Origin: Bacteroidales bacterium
GTDB lineage: Bacteria > Bacteroidota > Bacteroidia > Bacteroidales > Tenuifilaceae
Direction: 5' to 3'
NCBI GenBank assembly: GCA_025361485.1
Contig: JANYLA010000045.1
Coordinates: forward strand, 1-39,494
DNA: 39,494 bases
The notes under the pieces were generated by a model. The model made no database searches and was not told the origin of the DNA. It saw nothing but the letters and a program-made list of their open reading frames with translations. Positions 1 through 9,080 of this stretch are shown in pieces (position 1 is the first letter of the stretch; every line of letters starts with the position of its first letter). A program made the position numbers and the translations under genes.

Positions 1-119
1 AAATAAAAAGAAAATATCTACAGCAATACCTTGATGAGTTCGTTTACAAACTAAACAGAAGGTATTTTGGTGATAAAATCTTCGATAGGCTCGTGGTAGC
101 AAATATTACAGGATTATGA
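1..119 (+). pseudogene. IS1595-family transposase, C-terminal end only
   Basis: An open frame enters from the window edge at base 3 and stops at 117-119, giving about 38 residues. They include YLDEFVYKLNRR followed by a FDRLV segment, which resembles the end of the DDE domain of IS1595/ISXO2-type transposases. The rest of the gene lies outside the window, so it cannot be said whether the element is intact. No clear terminal inverted repeat could be assigned without the other end. The identification rests on this short motif. Confidence 0.6.
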
Positions 120-160
120 CAGATTACGGATATACAAATAATGTTTCAATAATAGATTAT

Positions 161-180
161 TTCGCAATTTATAATGCGAA
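161..180. repeat. Imperfect palindrome downstream of the transposase end
   Basis: TTCGCA and TGCGAA flank an 8 bp AT-rich centre, and most of the 20 bp can pair with itself. It lies 42 bp after the transposase stop. It could belong to the right end of the insertion sequence or act as a weak transcription stop. It has no T-tract. Confidence 0.3.
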
Positions 181-349
181 TTCAGGGTTGAACTTTTTAT
201 AAGTATGATAAATACCATTGTGAGGAATAGTGTCTTAGTTTTTTTATGGCAAAAAAATATATGCCATATCGCTTACCCTGATGTTTCAGCTAAGTCGCAA
301 ATGTTCAAAGAAATAAAATGAACCAAGTTAATAACTAATAATACTTTGT

Positions 350-1078
350 ATGAAAGCAAAATCTATTCTTCTGGCAGCATCATTTTTGTTTTCTTTTCAA
401 TTTGCTTTTTCTCAGGAAGAAGAGCAAACTGATGATAAAAAGTTATCGGTTGATCTTTCAGCTGATTTTGTTAGTCGCTATGTCTGGCGCGGAATAAATC
501 TATCGGAATCACCATCGGTACAACCGAATCTAGCGTTTAGCGCTAAAGGTTTATCTATTGGTACTTGGGCTTCCTACTCCTTTGCACGCGAGGCATTTCA
601 GGAGGTTGACTTATTTCTTACCTATGAAACAAAACATTTAACGTTTACAGTTAATGACTATTACAACCCATTGGATTCCATTGGAACAATAGGTGATTAT
701 TTTCACCTTAAAAATAAGAGTACTCGACATACCCTTGAAGGGGCAGTAACGTTAACTGGTTCAGATAACTTCCCCATTTCATTTACAACAGCGGTAATGT
801 TCTATGGAAATGATAAAGATGAGAATGGAAAAAATCTTTACTCAACCTATTTTGAGTTAGGCTATGCTGCAAAAATTCAGGCGATGGAGGTTTCTCCATT
901 TCTAGGTTTTACTCTGGCTGAAGGTTATTATGCAGAAAAGGCAAATTTTGTCAATATTGGTGTTAATGTGGTGAAAAATATCGATATTTCAGATAAATTT
1001 CAGCTACCTCTTAAGGCAAGTTTTATTGTTAACCCTGAACTAGAAAAAGTTTATTTTGTTATTGGTATAACCCTTTAA
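350..1078 (+). CDS. Outer-membrane beta-barrel protein, TorF/Gcw_chp-like
   Basis: This is a 242-residue exported protein. Residues 1-21 form a signal peptide that ends FAFSQ. The mature part is rich in alternating hydrophobic and polar strands and ends in Leu after an aromatic-rich strand, as expected for an outer-membrane barrel. The early segment [16 protein letters not shown] resembles the start of TorF-like putative porins, with strand-turn-strand and an RG pair. The substrate is unknown. The stop lies 11 bp before the chemoreceptor start, so the two genes are almost certainly co-transcribed. The barrel call is fairly secure; the family name is tentative. Confidence 0.7.
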   Translation: MKAKSILLAASFLFSFQFAFSQEEEQTDDKKLSVDLSADFVSRYVWRGINLSESPSVQPNLAFSAKGLSIGTWASYSFAREAFQEVDLFLTYETKHLTFTVNDYYNPLDSIGTIGDYFHLKNKSTRHTLEGAVTLTGSDNFPISFTTAVMFYGNDKDENGKNLYSTYFELGYAAKIQAMEVSPFLGFTLAEGYYAEKANFVNIGVNVVKNIDISDKFQLPLKASFIVNPELEKVYFVIGITL

Positions 1079-1089
1079 TATATAAAAAT

Positions 1090-3150
1090 ATGAACTGGAA
1101 GAGTTTAAAAACAAAGATGTTGGTAAGTATTTTAGGGTTTACCCTAATGATATACGCCATTACAATACTTGTAATTACTATTGCAAATCGGAAAAATGCT
1201 ATCCAGTTTGCTTCGGAGCTGAGCATTAGTAAGTCTCTTGAAACTGCTTCGCAGGTAAGAATTTATTTTGAACGTCCTGTTGAGTCTGCTAGAAATTTAG
1301 TGAATAGCTTTAATTCTCTAAGAAAACTTGACAATAAGGATAGATTATACTACAAAGAATTTTTAAAAGAAACCCTCGAGAAAAACAGTGTTTTTCTTGC
1401 TGTATGGTCAATGTGGGATGATAATACTTTAGATGCTAATGATCGAAAGTATCAATCAGTTTACCCCTATGATGAGGGTGGTCGATTCAATATTACCTAC
1501 TATAAGGATAAAGGTAACACATTGATTGAACCAGGGAAGTTATCCATGTACAATGAAGATTTTTATACCATTGCCGCTAAAACCCAAACTGAAGTAATCA
1601 ACGAACCTTACTACTATTCGTATGTAAATGACGAAAAAAATCAATTCTTCGAAACAAGTATTGTAATACCGGTTCTTGAAAATGGTAAATCTCTTGGTGT
1701 TGTTGCCGTTGATATTGATTTAAAGGAACTTTCGAAGATTATTGGTGACATCAAACTCTATAGCACAGGTTTTGGTGTGCTAATTTCTAATGATGGTCAA
1801 ATTGCAGCATTTAGCGACGAGAGTAAAATTGGTAAAAAGTTTTCTGAGAATTTTGATTTTGTTAATCAGAATATGCTTGAAACCATTAAAAAAGGGGAAT
1901 TGAAAACTTTCTCTTTGTATTCGAAAAAGATGGGAAAGGATATTTTTACGTGTTTAACACCGATTAAAGTCGGTAATTCTGCTACTCCTTGGTCGTTATG
2001 TGTTGTGGTTCCTAGAGAAGAGACGCTGAGCGAAGCCAATCAACTACTTATTAAGGCATTAACGGTTGGCGTTATTGGAATTATCATACTTACCTTATTA
2101 ATTTACTTTTTAGCCGATAATTTTATTAAACCAATATTTAAAGCGGTTGATTTGGCTCAAAAAATTGCCGGTGGCGATTTGTCCTCTAAAATAGAGGTAG
2201 ACAGAAAAGATGAACTTGGCGTTTTACAGGATTCGTTAAATACAATGCAGGCAAAGCTAACCGAGATGGTTTACGAGCTACAAACGGCGAGTAGTAATAT
2301 TGCAAGCGCTAGTCATCAGATTAATGGAACTGCACAACAACTATCGTCAGGGGCCACTGAACTCGCATCATCAACCGAAGAGGTATCCTCCACCATGGAG
2401 CAGATGGTTGCCAATATTGAGCAGAATACACTGAATGCTGTTCAAACCGATAATATTGCCATTCTGGTTGCTAGAGATGCCGTAAAGGTTAAAAAAGCTT
2501 CGGAGGAGAGCATGGTTTCTATCAAGTATATTGCCGATAAGATAAAGATAATAAACGATATAGCATTCCAAACGAATATTCTTGCTCTAAATGCTGCCGT
2601 TGAGGCTGCTCGTGCAGGCGAACATGGTAGGGGATTTGCGGTAGTTGCTGCTGAAGTACGAAAACTTGCTGAGCGAAGCAAGATTGCAGCTGATGAGATT
2701 AATACGCTATCGAATAATAGCGTTAATATTACCGAAGAGGCGACAGAATTGCTCAATAATATTATTCCGCAGATTGATAAAACAACTCAGCTAATCCAAG
2801 AGATTTCATCTGCTAGCAAAGAGCAAAGCTCAGGAGCAGAGCAGGTTAATAATGCAATTCAGCAGCTAAATAGTATTACACAGCAAAATGCCACAGCTTC
2901 GGAGGAAATGTCATCGAGCGCAGAGGAGATGACCGGGCAAGCAGAACAGCTAATGGAGCTAGTTGCATACTTTAAAATCGATAAAAAGGTTGAAACCATA
3001 TCTTCCAAGAAAGCTAAGAAAGAAGTAGAGATTAAAGAAAAGGTTAAAGCGAATCCACAAACAAAAACATCAAAACCAATTTCACATAAAGTAGGTGGAG
3101 TTAAGCTGCATATGCGCGATAACGATGATAAGAATTACGAAAGTTTTTAA
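1090..3150 (+). CDS. Methyl-accepting chemotaxis protein with dCache sensor
   Basis: This is a 686-residue transmembrane chemoreceptor. TM1 is at about residues 10-32, a periplasmic sensor at 33-320, TM2 at about 322-342, HAMP at about 343-395, then a long signalling coiled coil. The sensor ends with the dCache-like strand GVVAVDIDL. The hairpin tip contains [20 protein letters not shown], the CheA/CheW contact region. Glu/Gln-rich helices on each side, such as [13 protein letters not shown], are likely methylation sites. After a basic flexible linker the protein ends in NYESF, resembling the NWETF tether that binds CheR and CheB in enterobacteria. The ligand is unknown. The lack of an RxWY-type amino-acid motif in the Cache region argues against a simple amino-acid receptor. 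Confidence 0.95.
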   Translation: MNWKSLKTKMLVSILGFTLMIYAITILVITIANRKNAIQFASELSISKSLETASQVRIYFERPVESARNLVNSFNSLRKLDNKDRLYYKEFLKETLEKNSVFLAVWSMWDDNTLDANDRKYQSVYPYDEGGRFNITYYKDKGNTLIEPGKLSMYNEDFYTIAAKTQTEVINEPYYYSYVNDEKNQFFETSIVIPVLENGKSLGVVAVDIDLKELSKIIGDIKLYSTGFGVLISNDGQIAAFSDESKIGKKFSENFDFVNQNMLETIKKGELKTFSLYSKKMGKDIFTCLTPIKVGNSATPWSLCVVVPREETLSEANQLLIKALTVGVIGIIILTLLIYFLADNFIKPIFKAVDLAQKIAGGDLSSKIEVDRKDELGVLQDSLNTMQAKLTEMVYELQTASSNIASASHQINGTAQQLSSGATELASSTEEVSSTMEQMVANIEQNTLNAVQTDNIAILVARDAVKVKKASEESMVSIKYIADKIKIINDIAFQTNILALNAAVEAARAGEHGRGFAVVAAEVRKLAERSKIAADEINTLSNNSVNITEEATELLNNIIPQIDKTTQLIQEISSASKEQSSGAEQVNNAIQQLNSITQQNATASEEMSSSAEEMTGQAEQLMELVAYFKIDKKVETISSKKAKKEVEIKEKVKANPQTKTSKPISHKVGGVKLHMRDNDDKNYESF

Positions 3151-3172
3151 TTAGAATGCAATACCTGTAAAG

Positions 3173-3207
3173 AGGGTGTCTCCTAATCTTGAGATACCCT
3201 TTTTTTA
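3173..3207 (+). terminator. Rho-independent terminator after the dCache receptor
   Basis: A 10 bp stem pairs AGGGTGTCTC with GAGATACCCT, with one G-U pair and an 8 nt loop. It runs directly into a T-tract at 3200-3207. It lies 23 bp after the receptor stop and separates the barrel-receptor unit from the following kinase gene. Confidence 0.85.
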
Positions 3208-3281
3208 ATCAATAAATCGGAACAGTATCAGTTTAAATACAATTTTAAATCTATATATTTATAAGGAAAAATACTTTGCTT

Positions 3282-6200
3282 ATGAATCAAGTCAATGGAG
3301 TAAATAATGAATTAGCCTACTATAATAAGAGTAGTCATAGTTTGCAACTAAAGCTTATTATTTCAATTGCATTAGGTTTTATAAGCTTGCTATTATCCCC
3401 TTATAGTATTCATACACAATTAGGAGTAACTAGAATTGATATTCCATGGTCGTTATTGTTTCCAATTATTATATCAATTTCTTTTGGATGGCGCTTTGGT
3501 TTGTTATCTGCAATAGCAGGAGCAGCGTTATTCCCATTTCTATTGTGGCCTGAAAACGGTTTTGCAAATTTCTTAACTTCATTTCTATACATTTTTTATT
3601 TCACTTCAATTGGTTTTGCGAATGGAACCAAGGATTTCAAAAGGGGGCGTTATTTTTTTTACCGCTACCTTTTAATTGTTTCTATTTTTATCACTTTACT
3701 ATCATTTTCATATCTTTTTTTGTTTGAGAAACTACTTTCGCTTAACCACCTTTACTGGACGAACAATACAATAATTAGAATTGATTATAATATTCTGGTC
3801 TTCTTTCTTATTAAAGACTCTATTAATATACTATTTCTAATTGTAGTTGCTGACCTATTGCTTCGCTTACCTGTTATAAGGCGATTGTTTGGACTAAGTA
3901 TTGATAATACCATGAGATTTAACCATAAAATTTCATATTTCTCTCTCCTAATTTCAATACTTATTTGGTTTAGCTATTTTGGGTTAAGCATCGTTCTACT
4001 TAACCATAATGGTTTTTTAGATGGTCATTTAATACTAGCACTTTTAATAATTGTAGTTGGCTGTTTATTCGCAGCACGAGTTGTTATTTACTATTCCGAA
4101 AAACAGATTGGTGCCTTCAATAAGCAAAAGGAGAGCGAAGCTTACCTCAAGCTTCAAATCGAGAAGATGCCCATTGGTTATGTTGTATGGGATAAAGAGC
4201 TGCGAGTAATAAGTTGGAATCCATCAGCTGAAAAGATATTTGGCTTTACTTCAAACGAAACGGTTGGAAAAACCGCTTATGAAACAATTGTTCCTAGGCA
4301 TATTCAGGAGAATGTATCAAAAGTATGGCATGATCTTAAATTCAAAGGAATTGAATCTCGGAATATCAATGAGAATTTAACAAAAAGTGGTGAAATAATT
4401 ATTTGTGAATGGACAAATACTCCCATAAAGGATATTGAAGGAAATACCATTGAGATAATTTCAATGGTACAGGATATTACAGAGCGTATAATGGCTGATG
4501 AGCTAATTCGTGAAACCAAAGCAAACCTCTCAGCAATCATTGAGAATAATTCTGATAGCATTTGGGCTATAAATACTTCTTATGAAATAATCTATATAAA
4601 CAATGTATTTAAGCAAGCTTATTTGGATAGTTTTGGAGTCCTTCTTGAGGTCGGAATGAACGTTGTTAATGCTGTTCCTGAACCTATACGTCCGCAATGG
4701 AAAGCCAGATACGACCGTGCATTTACAAATGAGCGTTTTATGATTGAGGACAGAATTGACCTTGGGTTTACTATTCTCTATATTGAGCTTGCTGTAAATC
4801 CGATTTTAATTGATGGCAATGTTGTAGGAGCATCGCTCTTCTCACGCGATATTACAGAACGCAAAAAGGCTGAGGAAGCGCTTAGAATTAGTGAGGAACG
4901 ATTTAAAGTAGTTTCTGAATCAGCAGAAGAATGGATTTGGGAAGTAGATATAAATGGACTTTATACCTATTCTAACTCAATAGTTGAAAGGATTTTAGGG
5001 TATCTACCAGATGAGATTGTTGGTAAAAAATACTTCTTTGACTTTTTTGATCCAGAGTACAAAGATCAATATCTGGAAAACACGCTAAGTACGTTCAAAA
5101 ATATTCTTGCATTCAAAGAGTTTGAGAATGTTAATATACATAAAAACGGCAGTCGAGTAATCTGTAAGACTAGTGGAAGTCCTATTCTAAATAGTGATGG
5201 GGAATTGGTTGGTTACCGAGGTGCAGATACTGACATTACCATTCAAAAACGGATTGAAACAGCTCTTTTAGAAAGCGAGGAGAAATATCGATTAACGTTT
5301 ACGACTAGCCCCGATTCTGTTAATATCAATACAATGAACGGAATTTATGTGGATATTAACGATGGGTACACTCAGCTAACCGGTTATACCCGCGAAGATG
5401 TAATCGGTGTATCATCCCTAGATATTGATATTTGGTACTTTGCCGAGGATCGTAAAAAATTGATAAAACACTTACTAAAAGAAGGTTATGTTAGCAATTT
5501 AGAATCCGTTTTTAGGTGTAAGGATGGCACGTTAAAAACAGCCTTGATGTCTGCTCGAATAATTCAAATTAATAACACACCGCATATATTATCGATTACA
5601 AGAGACATTACAGAAAGAAAACTATTGGAAAGTACACTGGTCGAAAGCGAAAAAAAATATCGTAAACTTTTCGAGCGCAGCAACGATGCTATATTTATTA
5701 TCGACAAGAAAACAGGGAAATATCTAGATGCGAATAAGTCAGCCGAAAGAATTACGGGTTACAGTTTAAATGAACTTAAAAAGCTAGCTACATCAGATAT
5801 CACTCCTGTGGATTCCAAGAAAAGGCTCTCCAAAATAGTTAACATCAATAAAGCTATTGAACTAGGTGAAATAGAGTATTTTAGACCTGATGGCACTTCT
5901 CGGCATACTTTATTAAGTGTAATTCCATTAAGCGATGATAAAGTGTATGGTATTGCGCACGATATTACTGAACGTAAGCAATTTGAAGATGCCTTAAGTA
6001 TTCTTTCTAGTGCGGTTGATCAAAGCCCTGTTTCAGTGGTAATAACAGATACAAACGGGTTAATTGAATATGCAAATCCAAAATTTTCTGAAATCACAGG
6101 TTACGGACTTGATGAGGTTATTGGGAAAAATCCAAGCGTCCTAAAATCGGGTTACACTTCCAATGAGGAGTATGAAAATTTATGGAAAACAATTTCTTCA

Positions 6201-7010
6201 GGAAAAGAGTGGCGTGGTGTATTTCATAACAAAAAAAAGAATGGTGAGATGTTTTGGGAGAGCGCTTTAATTTCACCTATTACCAATGAGAGCGGTAAAA
6301 CAACACACTATTTGGCAGTTAAAGAGGATATAACGGAAAAGAAGGAAGCAGAAAGAAGAATACTCTCATCAATTATTGATACTGAAGAGAAGGAGCGAAA
6401 TCGCTTTTCGAGAGAATTGCATGATGGGTTAGGACCGCTACTCTCAACCATTAAGCTATATTTTCAGTGGATTTCGGAGACTAATGACCAAGAGAAAAAG
6501 AAGCTAATCAGTGAAAAGGGCGAAAAGAATATTAACGAGGCCATCGAAACGATTAGAGAAGTATCAAACAACCTTAGCCCGCGAACTCTAAATACATTTG
6601 GAGCAATAGTTGCAATCCATAATTTCATCGATAACGTGAACCATACTCAGAAAATTCTCATTAATCTTAAATCAAATACCGAAAGTCGATTTGAGAAAAA
6701 CCTTGAAACAGTTTTGTATCGAGTTACCTCCGAGCTTATCAATAATACGTTGAAGTACGCCAAAGCTTCAAAGGCCGAAGTGAATATCTTTTATGAACAG
6801 ACAAATAATCGTATTAAACTAACCTATTTTGACAACGGGATTGGTTTTAATATGGAGAGCATGTTGAGCAAAGGCAAAGGTTTAGGGTTAGTGAATATTG
6901 AGCAAAGGGTAAACTCTTTGGAAGGCAAGTTTAAAATTGATAGCAGCGATGGGCACGGAGTTTTTGTGGAAATTGAATTACCTGCACCAATGCTTCAAAT
7001 AAATGATTAG
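3282..7010 (+). CDS. Membrane sensor histidine kinase, six PAS domains, NarL/DesK type
   Basis: The protein has about 1,240 residues. The first 270 form seven or eight hydrophobic helices, a MASE-like membrane module. Roughly six PAS domains follow, from about residue 285 to 1030, several ending in DITER-like linkers. The dimerisation helix carries RELHDGLGP with the phospho-accepting His near residue 1047, the HisKA_3 pattern. The ATP-binding domain shows ELINNTLKYA, DNGIGF and GKGLGL. The ATG at 3282 is preferred over an in-frame TTG at 3276, though AAGGA at 3262-3266 is spaced better for the TTG. The LuxR-type regulator starts 14 bp downstream and is the obvious partner. The signal sensed is unknown; a redox or small-ligand input is possible. 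Confidence 0.92.
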   Translation: MNQVNGVNNELAYYNKSSHSLQLKLIISIALGFISLLLSPYSIHTQLGVTRIDIPWSLLFPIIISISFGWRFGLLSAIAGAALFPFLLWPENGFANFLTSFLYIFYFTSIGFANGTKDFKRGRYFFYRYLLIVSIFITLLSFSYLFLFEKLLSLNHLYWTNNTIIRIDYNILVFFLIKDSINILFLIVVADLLLRLPVIRRLFGLSIDNTMRFNHKISYFSLLISILIWFSYFGLSIVLLNHNGFLDGHLILALLIIVVGCLFAARVVIYYSEKQIGAFNKQKESEAYLKLQIEKMPIGYVVWDKELRVISWNPSAEKIFGFTSNETVGKTAYETIVPRHIQENVSKVWHDLKFKGIESRNINENLTKSGEIIICEWTNTPIKDIEGNTIEIISMVQDITERIMADELIRETKANLSAIIENNSDSIWAINTSYEIIYINNVFKQAYLDSFGVLLEVGMNVVNAVPEPIRPQWKARYDRAFTNERFMIEDRIDLGFTILYIELAVNPILIDGNVVGASLFSRDITERKKAEEALRISEERFKVVSESAEEWIWEVDINGLYTYSNSIVERILGYLPDEIVGKKYFFDFFDPEYKDQYLENTLSTFKNILAFKEFENVNIHKNGSRVICKTSGSPILNSDGELVGYRGADTDITIQKRIETALLESEEKYRLTFTTSPDSVNINTMNGIYVDINDGYTQLTGYTREDVIGVSSLDIDIWYFAEDRKKLIKHLLKEGYVSNLESVFRCKDGTLKTALMSARIIQINNTPHILSITRDITERKLLESTLVESEKKYRKLFERSNDAIFIIDKKTGKYLDANKSAERITGYSLNELKKLATSDITPVDSKKRLSKIVNINKAIELGEIEYFRPDGTSRHTLLSVIPLSDDKVYGIAHDITERKQFEDALSILSSAVDQSPVSVVITDTNGLIEYANPKFSEITGYGLDEVIGKNPSVLKSGYTSNEEYENLWKTISSGKEWRGVFHNKKKNGEMFWESALISPITNESGKTTHYLAVKEDITEKKEAERRILSSIIDTEEKERNRFSRELHDGLGPLLSTIKLYFQWISETNDQEKKKLISEKGEKNINEAIETIREVSNNLSPRTLNTFGAIVAIHNFIDNVNHTQKILINLKSNTESRFEKNLETVLYRVTSELINNTLKYAKASKAEVNIFYEQTNNRIKLTYFDNGIGFNMESMLSKGKGLGLVNIEQRVNSLEGKFKIDSSDGHGVFVEIELPAPMLQIND

Positions 7011-7024
7011 CTTTACTTTGAATA

Positions 7025-7696
7025 ATGTCGCTTTTAATGGCAAATACAGATTATAAAATAGTAATTGTTGACGATCACTCCTTATTTCGCGAAGGGCTTA
7101 GCCTATTGATTGAGAAAGAGGGAATTGGGAAAGTCATAGCTGAGGCCGATAATGGGCTAAAACTTTTTGAAATCCTCGAAACCTCTCAGCCTGATGTGAT
7201 ATTAATGGATATCGATATGCCCGTAATGTGCGGTTTGGAGGCAACTGAAAAGGTAATAAAAAAGTATCCTGATATGAATATCTTGGTGCTTTCCATGCAT
7301 GGCGATCAGGATCATTATTCGCAGCTGATTAATGCAGGAGCCAAAGGATTTGTGCTTAAAACCTCAGGAAAGCATGAGTTAGAAACAGCCATTCACAGCG
7401 TTGCAAAGGGCGAGAGCTACTTTTCAAGCGAATTATTGCGCAAAATAATTATCGATTTAAGTAAGCCAACTCATAACCATCAACCCGAAGTGGTAAAGAT
7501 TGATTTTACCGAACGTGAGCTAGAAGTGTTAAAACTATTTTGCGAAGGTTATACTGTATCAGAAATTGCCGATAAACTTTTCCTAAGTGTTAAAACCATT
7601 GAGGCACATCGCTCAAAGCTAATATTCAAAACTGAATCAAAAAACACCATTGGCTTAGTGCTATTCGCAATTAAGAGTAAAATTGTTACTATATAG
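7025..7696 (+). CDS. NarL/FixJ-family response regulator
   Basis: The 223-residue protein has a receiver domain at residues 10-130 and a LuxR-type helix-turn-helix at about 160-215. The acidic pair is D16/D17, the phosphorylated Asp is D62 in ILMDIDMP, and the conserved Lys is in GFVLKT. The DNA-binding part contains TERELEVLKLFCEGYTVSEI and SVKTIEAHRSKL, typical of the family. It follows the HisKA_3 kinase by 14 bp, and this kinase type normally pairs with NarL-type regulators. The alternative start at Met5 would lose nothing important. Its stop codon overlaps the first unit of a 7-bp repeat. Target genes are unknown; the neighbouring chemosensory genes are candidates. Confidence 0.95.
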   Translation: MSLLMANTDYKIVIVDDHSLFREGLSLLIEKEGIGKVIAEADNGLKLFEILETSQPDVILMDIDMPVMCGLEATEKVIKKYPDMNILVLSMHGDQDHYSQLINAGAKGFVLKTSGKHELETAIHSVAKGESYFSSELLRKIIIDLSKPTHNHQPEVVKIDFTERELEVLKLFCEGYTVSEIADKLFLSVKTIEAHRSKLIFKTESKNTIGLVLFAIKSKIVTI

Positions 7697-7723
7697 AAGA
7701 CAGAAGACAGAAGACAGAAGACA
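7696..7723. repeat. Four tandem copies of heptamer GAAGACA
   Basis: Four exact GAAGACA units start at the last base of the regulator stop codon. They open a 412 bp non-coding stretch made largely of 7-bp tandem repeats. Bases 7724-7763 after them show only scattered degenerate units. Confidence 0.95.
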
Positions 7724-7763
7724 AATCAGAACTCTAAACCCTGTACCAAAAACTCATAACCTA

Positions 7764-7938
7764 TTTCTCATTTCTCATTTCTCATAACTCATAACTCATT
7801 TCTCATAACTCATTTCTCATAACTCATTTCTCATTTCTCATAACTCATAACTCATTTCTCACAACTCATTTCTCATAACTCATTTCTCATTTCTCATAAC
7901 TCATAACTCATTTCTCATAACTCATTTCTCACCTCTCA
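7764..7938. repeat. Heptamer satellite TTTCTCA/TAACTCA with 56-bp higher-order period
   Basis: Twenty-five consecutive 7-bp units occur without any slip. Call TTTCTCA T and TAACTCA A. From 7771 the order TTAATATA repeats three times as 56-bp blocks, at 7771-7826, 7827-7882 and 7883-7938. Block 2 differs by one base (CAACTCA for TAACTCA at 7862) and block 3 ends in CCTCTCA. The blocks therefore arose by duplication of a 56-bp segment, not only by slippage of single units. No open frame or RNA gene is visible in it. Confidence 0.95.
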
Positions 7939-7947
7939 TCTCTCTTG

Positions 7948-7996
7948 TCGCTTATCGCTTTTCACTTTTCGCTTTTCGCTTATCACTTTTCACACT
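7948..7996. repeat. Seven tandem heptamers of the TCRCTTW type
   Basis: Units TCGCTTA, TCGCTTT, TCACTTT, TCGCTTT, TCGCTTA, TCACTTT and TCACACT follow each other exactly. They follow the TTTCTCA/TAACTCA array after one degenerate unit and a 2-bp offset. The remaining bases, 7997-8081, show no repeat and no gene. Confidence 0.9.
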
Positions 7997-8081
7997 CCCT
8001 AAGGGTTTACACCATCCAATTTTCAGGGTTTTCTTCTAATTATTTATGATTTACACTAACAAAATTGAGCTGACTGGGTCG

Positions 8082-8089
8082 TAGTTTTG
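8082..8089 (+). promoter_or_regulatory. Possible -7 element TAGTTTTG
   Basis: TAGTTTTG fits the Bacteroidota -7 consensus TAnnTTTG exactly and lies 20 bp before the next start codon. The nearest TTG upstream (8065-8067) is only 14 bp away, shorter than usual for the -33 element, so this is tentative. Confidence 0.4.
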
Positions 8090-8109
8090 CTTTATATAAT
8101 TCGAAAACT

Positions 8110-8508
8110 ATGAAACTGATTATTGTTGATGATAACAGCGAGTTTCGTGATAACCTAAGATTTTTTCTGGAGCAAAAATTAAATCATATTGTGATTGCCG
8201 AAGTAGCAAGTGGTGAAGAATTTCTTGCTCTTAATGAAACAATTATACGTGAGGCAGATATCATTCTCATGGATATTATGATGAATCAGCTGAGCGGGAT
8301 TGAAACAACCAAACAGATTACATGGATTCACTTTAATCTAAAGATAATCGCTGTAACGATGCATATCGAAAAGGTCTTTCTCGACCAGATTATCGAAGCA
8401 GGTTTTAAGGGTTTTGTGCTTAAAACAAACATCTTCAATACTCTCGAGAAAACGCTTAACGATGTTTACTGCGGAAATCTACATATTGATGAAACTCTTA
8501 TAAACTAG
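8110..8508 (+). CDS. Stand-alone receiver domain, NarL-like
   Basis: The 132-residue protein is a single receiver domain with no output domain. The acidic pair is D7/D8, the phosphorylated Asp is D55 in ILMDIMM, and the switch Thr lies in AVTMH. The conserved Lys is in GFKGFVLKT, the same ending as in the LuxR-type regulator upstream (7025-7696), so the two receivers are probably paralogues. It may have arisen by partial duplication with loss of the helix-turn-helix. CheW follows 50 bp downstream. It could be a second CheY-like output protein or a phosphate sink; the sequence does not decide. Confidence 0.88.
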   Translation: MKLIIVDDNSEFRDNLRFFLEQKLNHIVIAEVASGEEFLALNETIIREADIILMDIMMNQLSGIETTKQITWIHFNLKIIAVTMHIEKVFLDQIIEAGFKGFVLKTNIFNTLEKTLNDVYCGNLHIDETLIN

Positions 8509-8558
8509 ACCAAATTGTTACCAAATTTAATAAATTTTAAATAGTAGAACTTAACTGT

Positions 8559-9077
8559 ATGAATACTGAAGATGTTAAAAAGTTGAATTCATACCTATCC
8601 TTCAACATGAACGAAGAGGTATTTGGCGTTAATGTCGCATCAGTTCTAAGCATTCTGGAACTACCCAAGATTACAAAAATACCACAGGCCCCTGATTATA
8701 TCAAAGGGATGATAAACCTTAGAGGCGAGGTTCTACCCGTTGTCGATTTTCACGTTAAGTTAGGAATGCCTGCAACTGAAATAACAACAAACACCTGTAT
8801 TCTAGTTATCGAAATTATCGTAAACGATGAGACCTTGAAGTGCGGGATTATGGTGGATACAGTGAATGAAGTTTACGAGATTGAGGCCGATAAAATTCTC
8901 CCTCCACCCACCATTGGCAACAGCTTTAGGTCCGATTTTATTGAGGGAATCTACCGCAATGGCGAATCGCTCATCATGCTTGTAAATATTGTAAATGTTT
9001 TCAAGTATCAGGATCTATATACTATAAAAGATACCGTGGATAATGTACCAGAAGAAGTTCAACCCATAACTGAATAA
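8559..9077 (+). CDS. cheW: CheW coupling protein, first copy
   Basis: The 172-residue protein is a single CheW domain that would link chemoreceptors to CheA in the cytoplasmic array. Recognisable segments are IPQAPDYIKGMINLRGEVLP and the following VDF. It shares most conserved positions with the second CheW at 21609-22130, including GMPATE and TTNTCI, so the two are paralogues. Residues 1-15 and the last 15 or so are variable tails. The next gene, a barrel protein, starts 3 bp after the stop, so translation is likely coupled. It may serve the downstream four-helix-bundle receptor. Confidence 0.95.
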   Translation: MNTEDVKKLNSYLSFNMNEEVFGVNVASVLSILELPKITKIPQAPDYIKGMINLRGEVLPVVDFHVKLGMPATEITTNTCILVIEIIVNDETLKCGIMVDTVNEVYEIEADKILPPPTIGNSFRSDFIEGIYRNGESLIMLVNIVNVFKYQDLYTIKDTVDNVPEEVQPITE

Positions 9078-9080
9078 CCC

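Noticed and set aside
341-348. ATACTTTG right before the barrel start, repeated at 3271-3278 and as TTACTTTG at 7013-7020
   Set aside because: It resembles TAnnTTTG but has one base too few between TA and TTTG, and sits so close to the ATG that transcription would begin inside the gene.
2442-2756. Minus-strand open frame over the receptor signalling tip, with a similar one at 10937-11179
   Set aside because: The two look alike only because both lie opposite the conserved receptor tip. No start signals or independent evidence.
7764-7938. CRISPR array
   Set aside because: Units are 7 bp with no unique spacers and no cas genes nearby; it is a tandem satellite.
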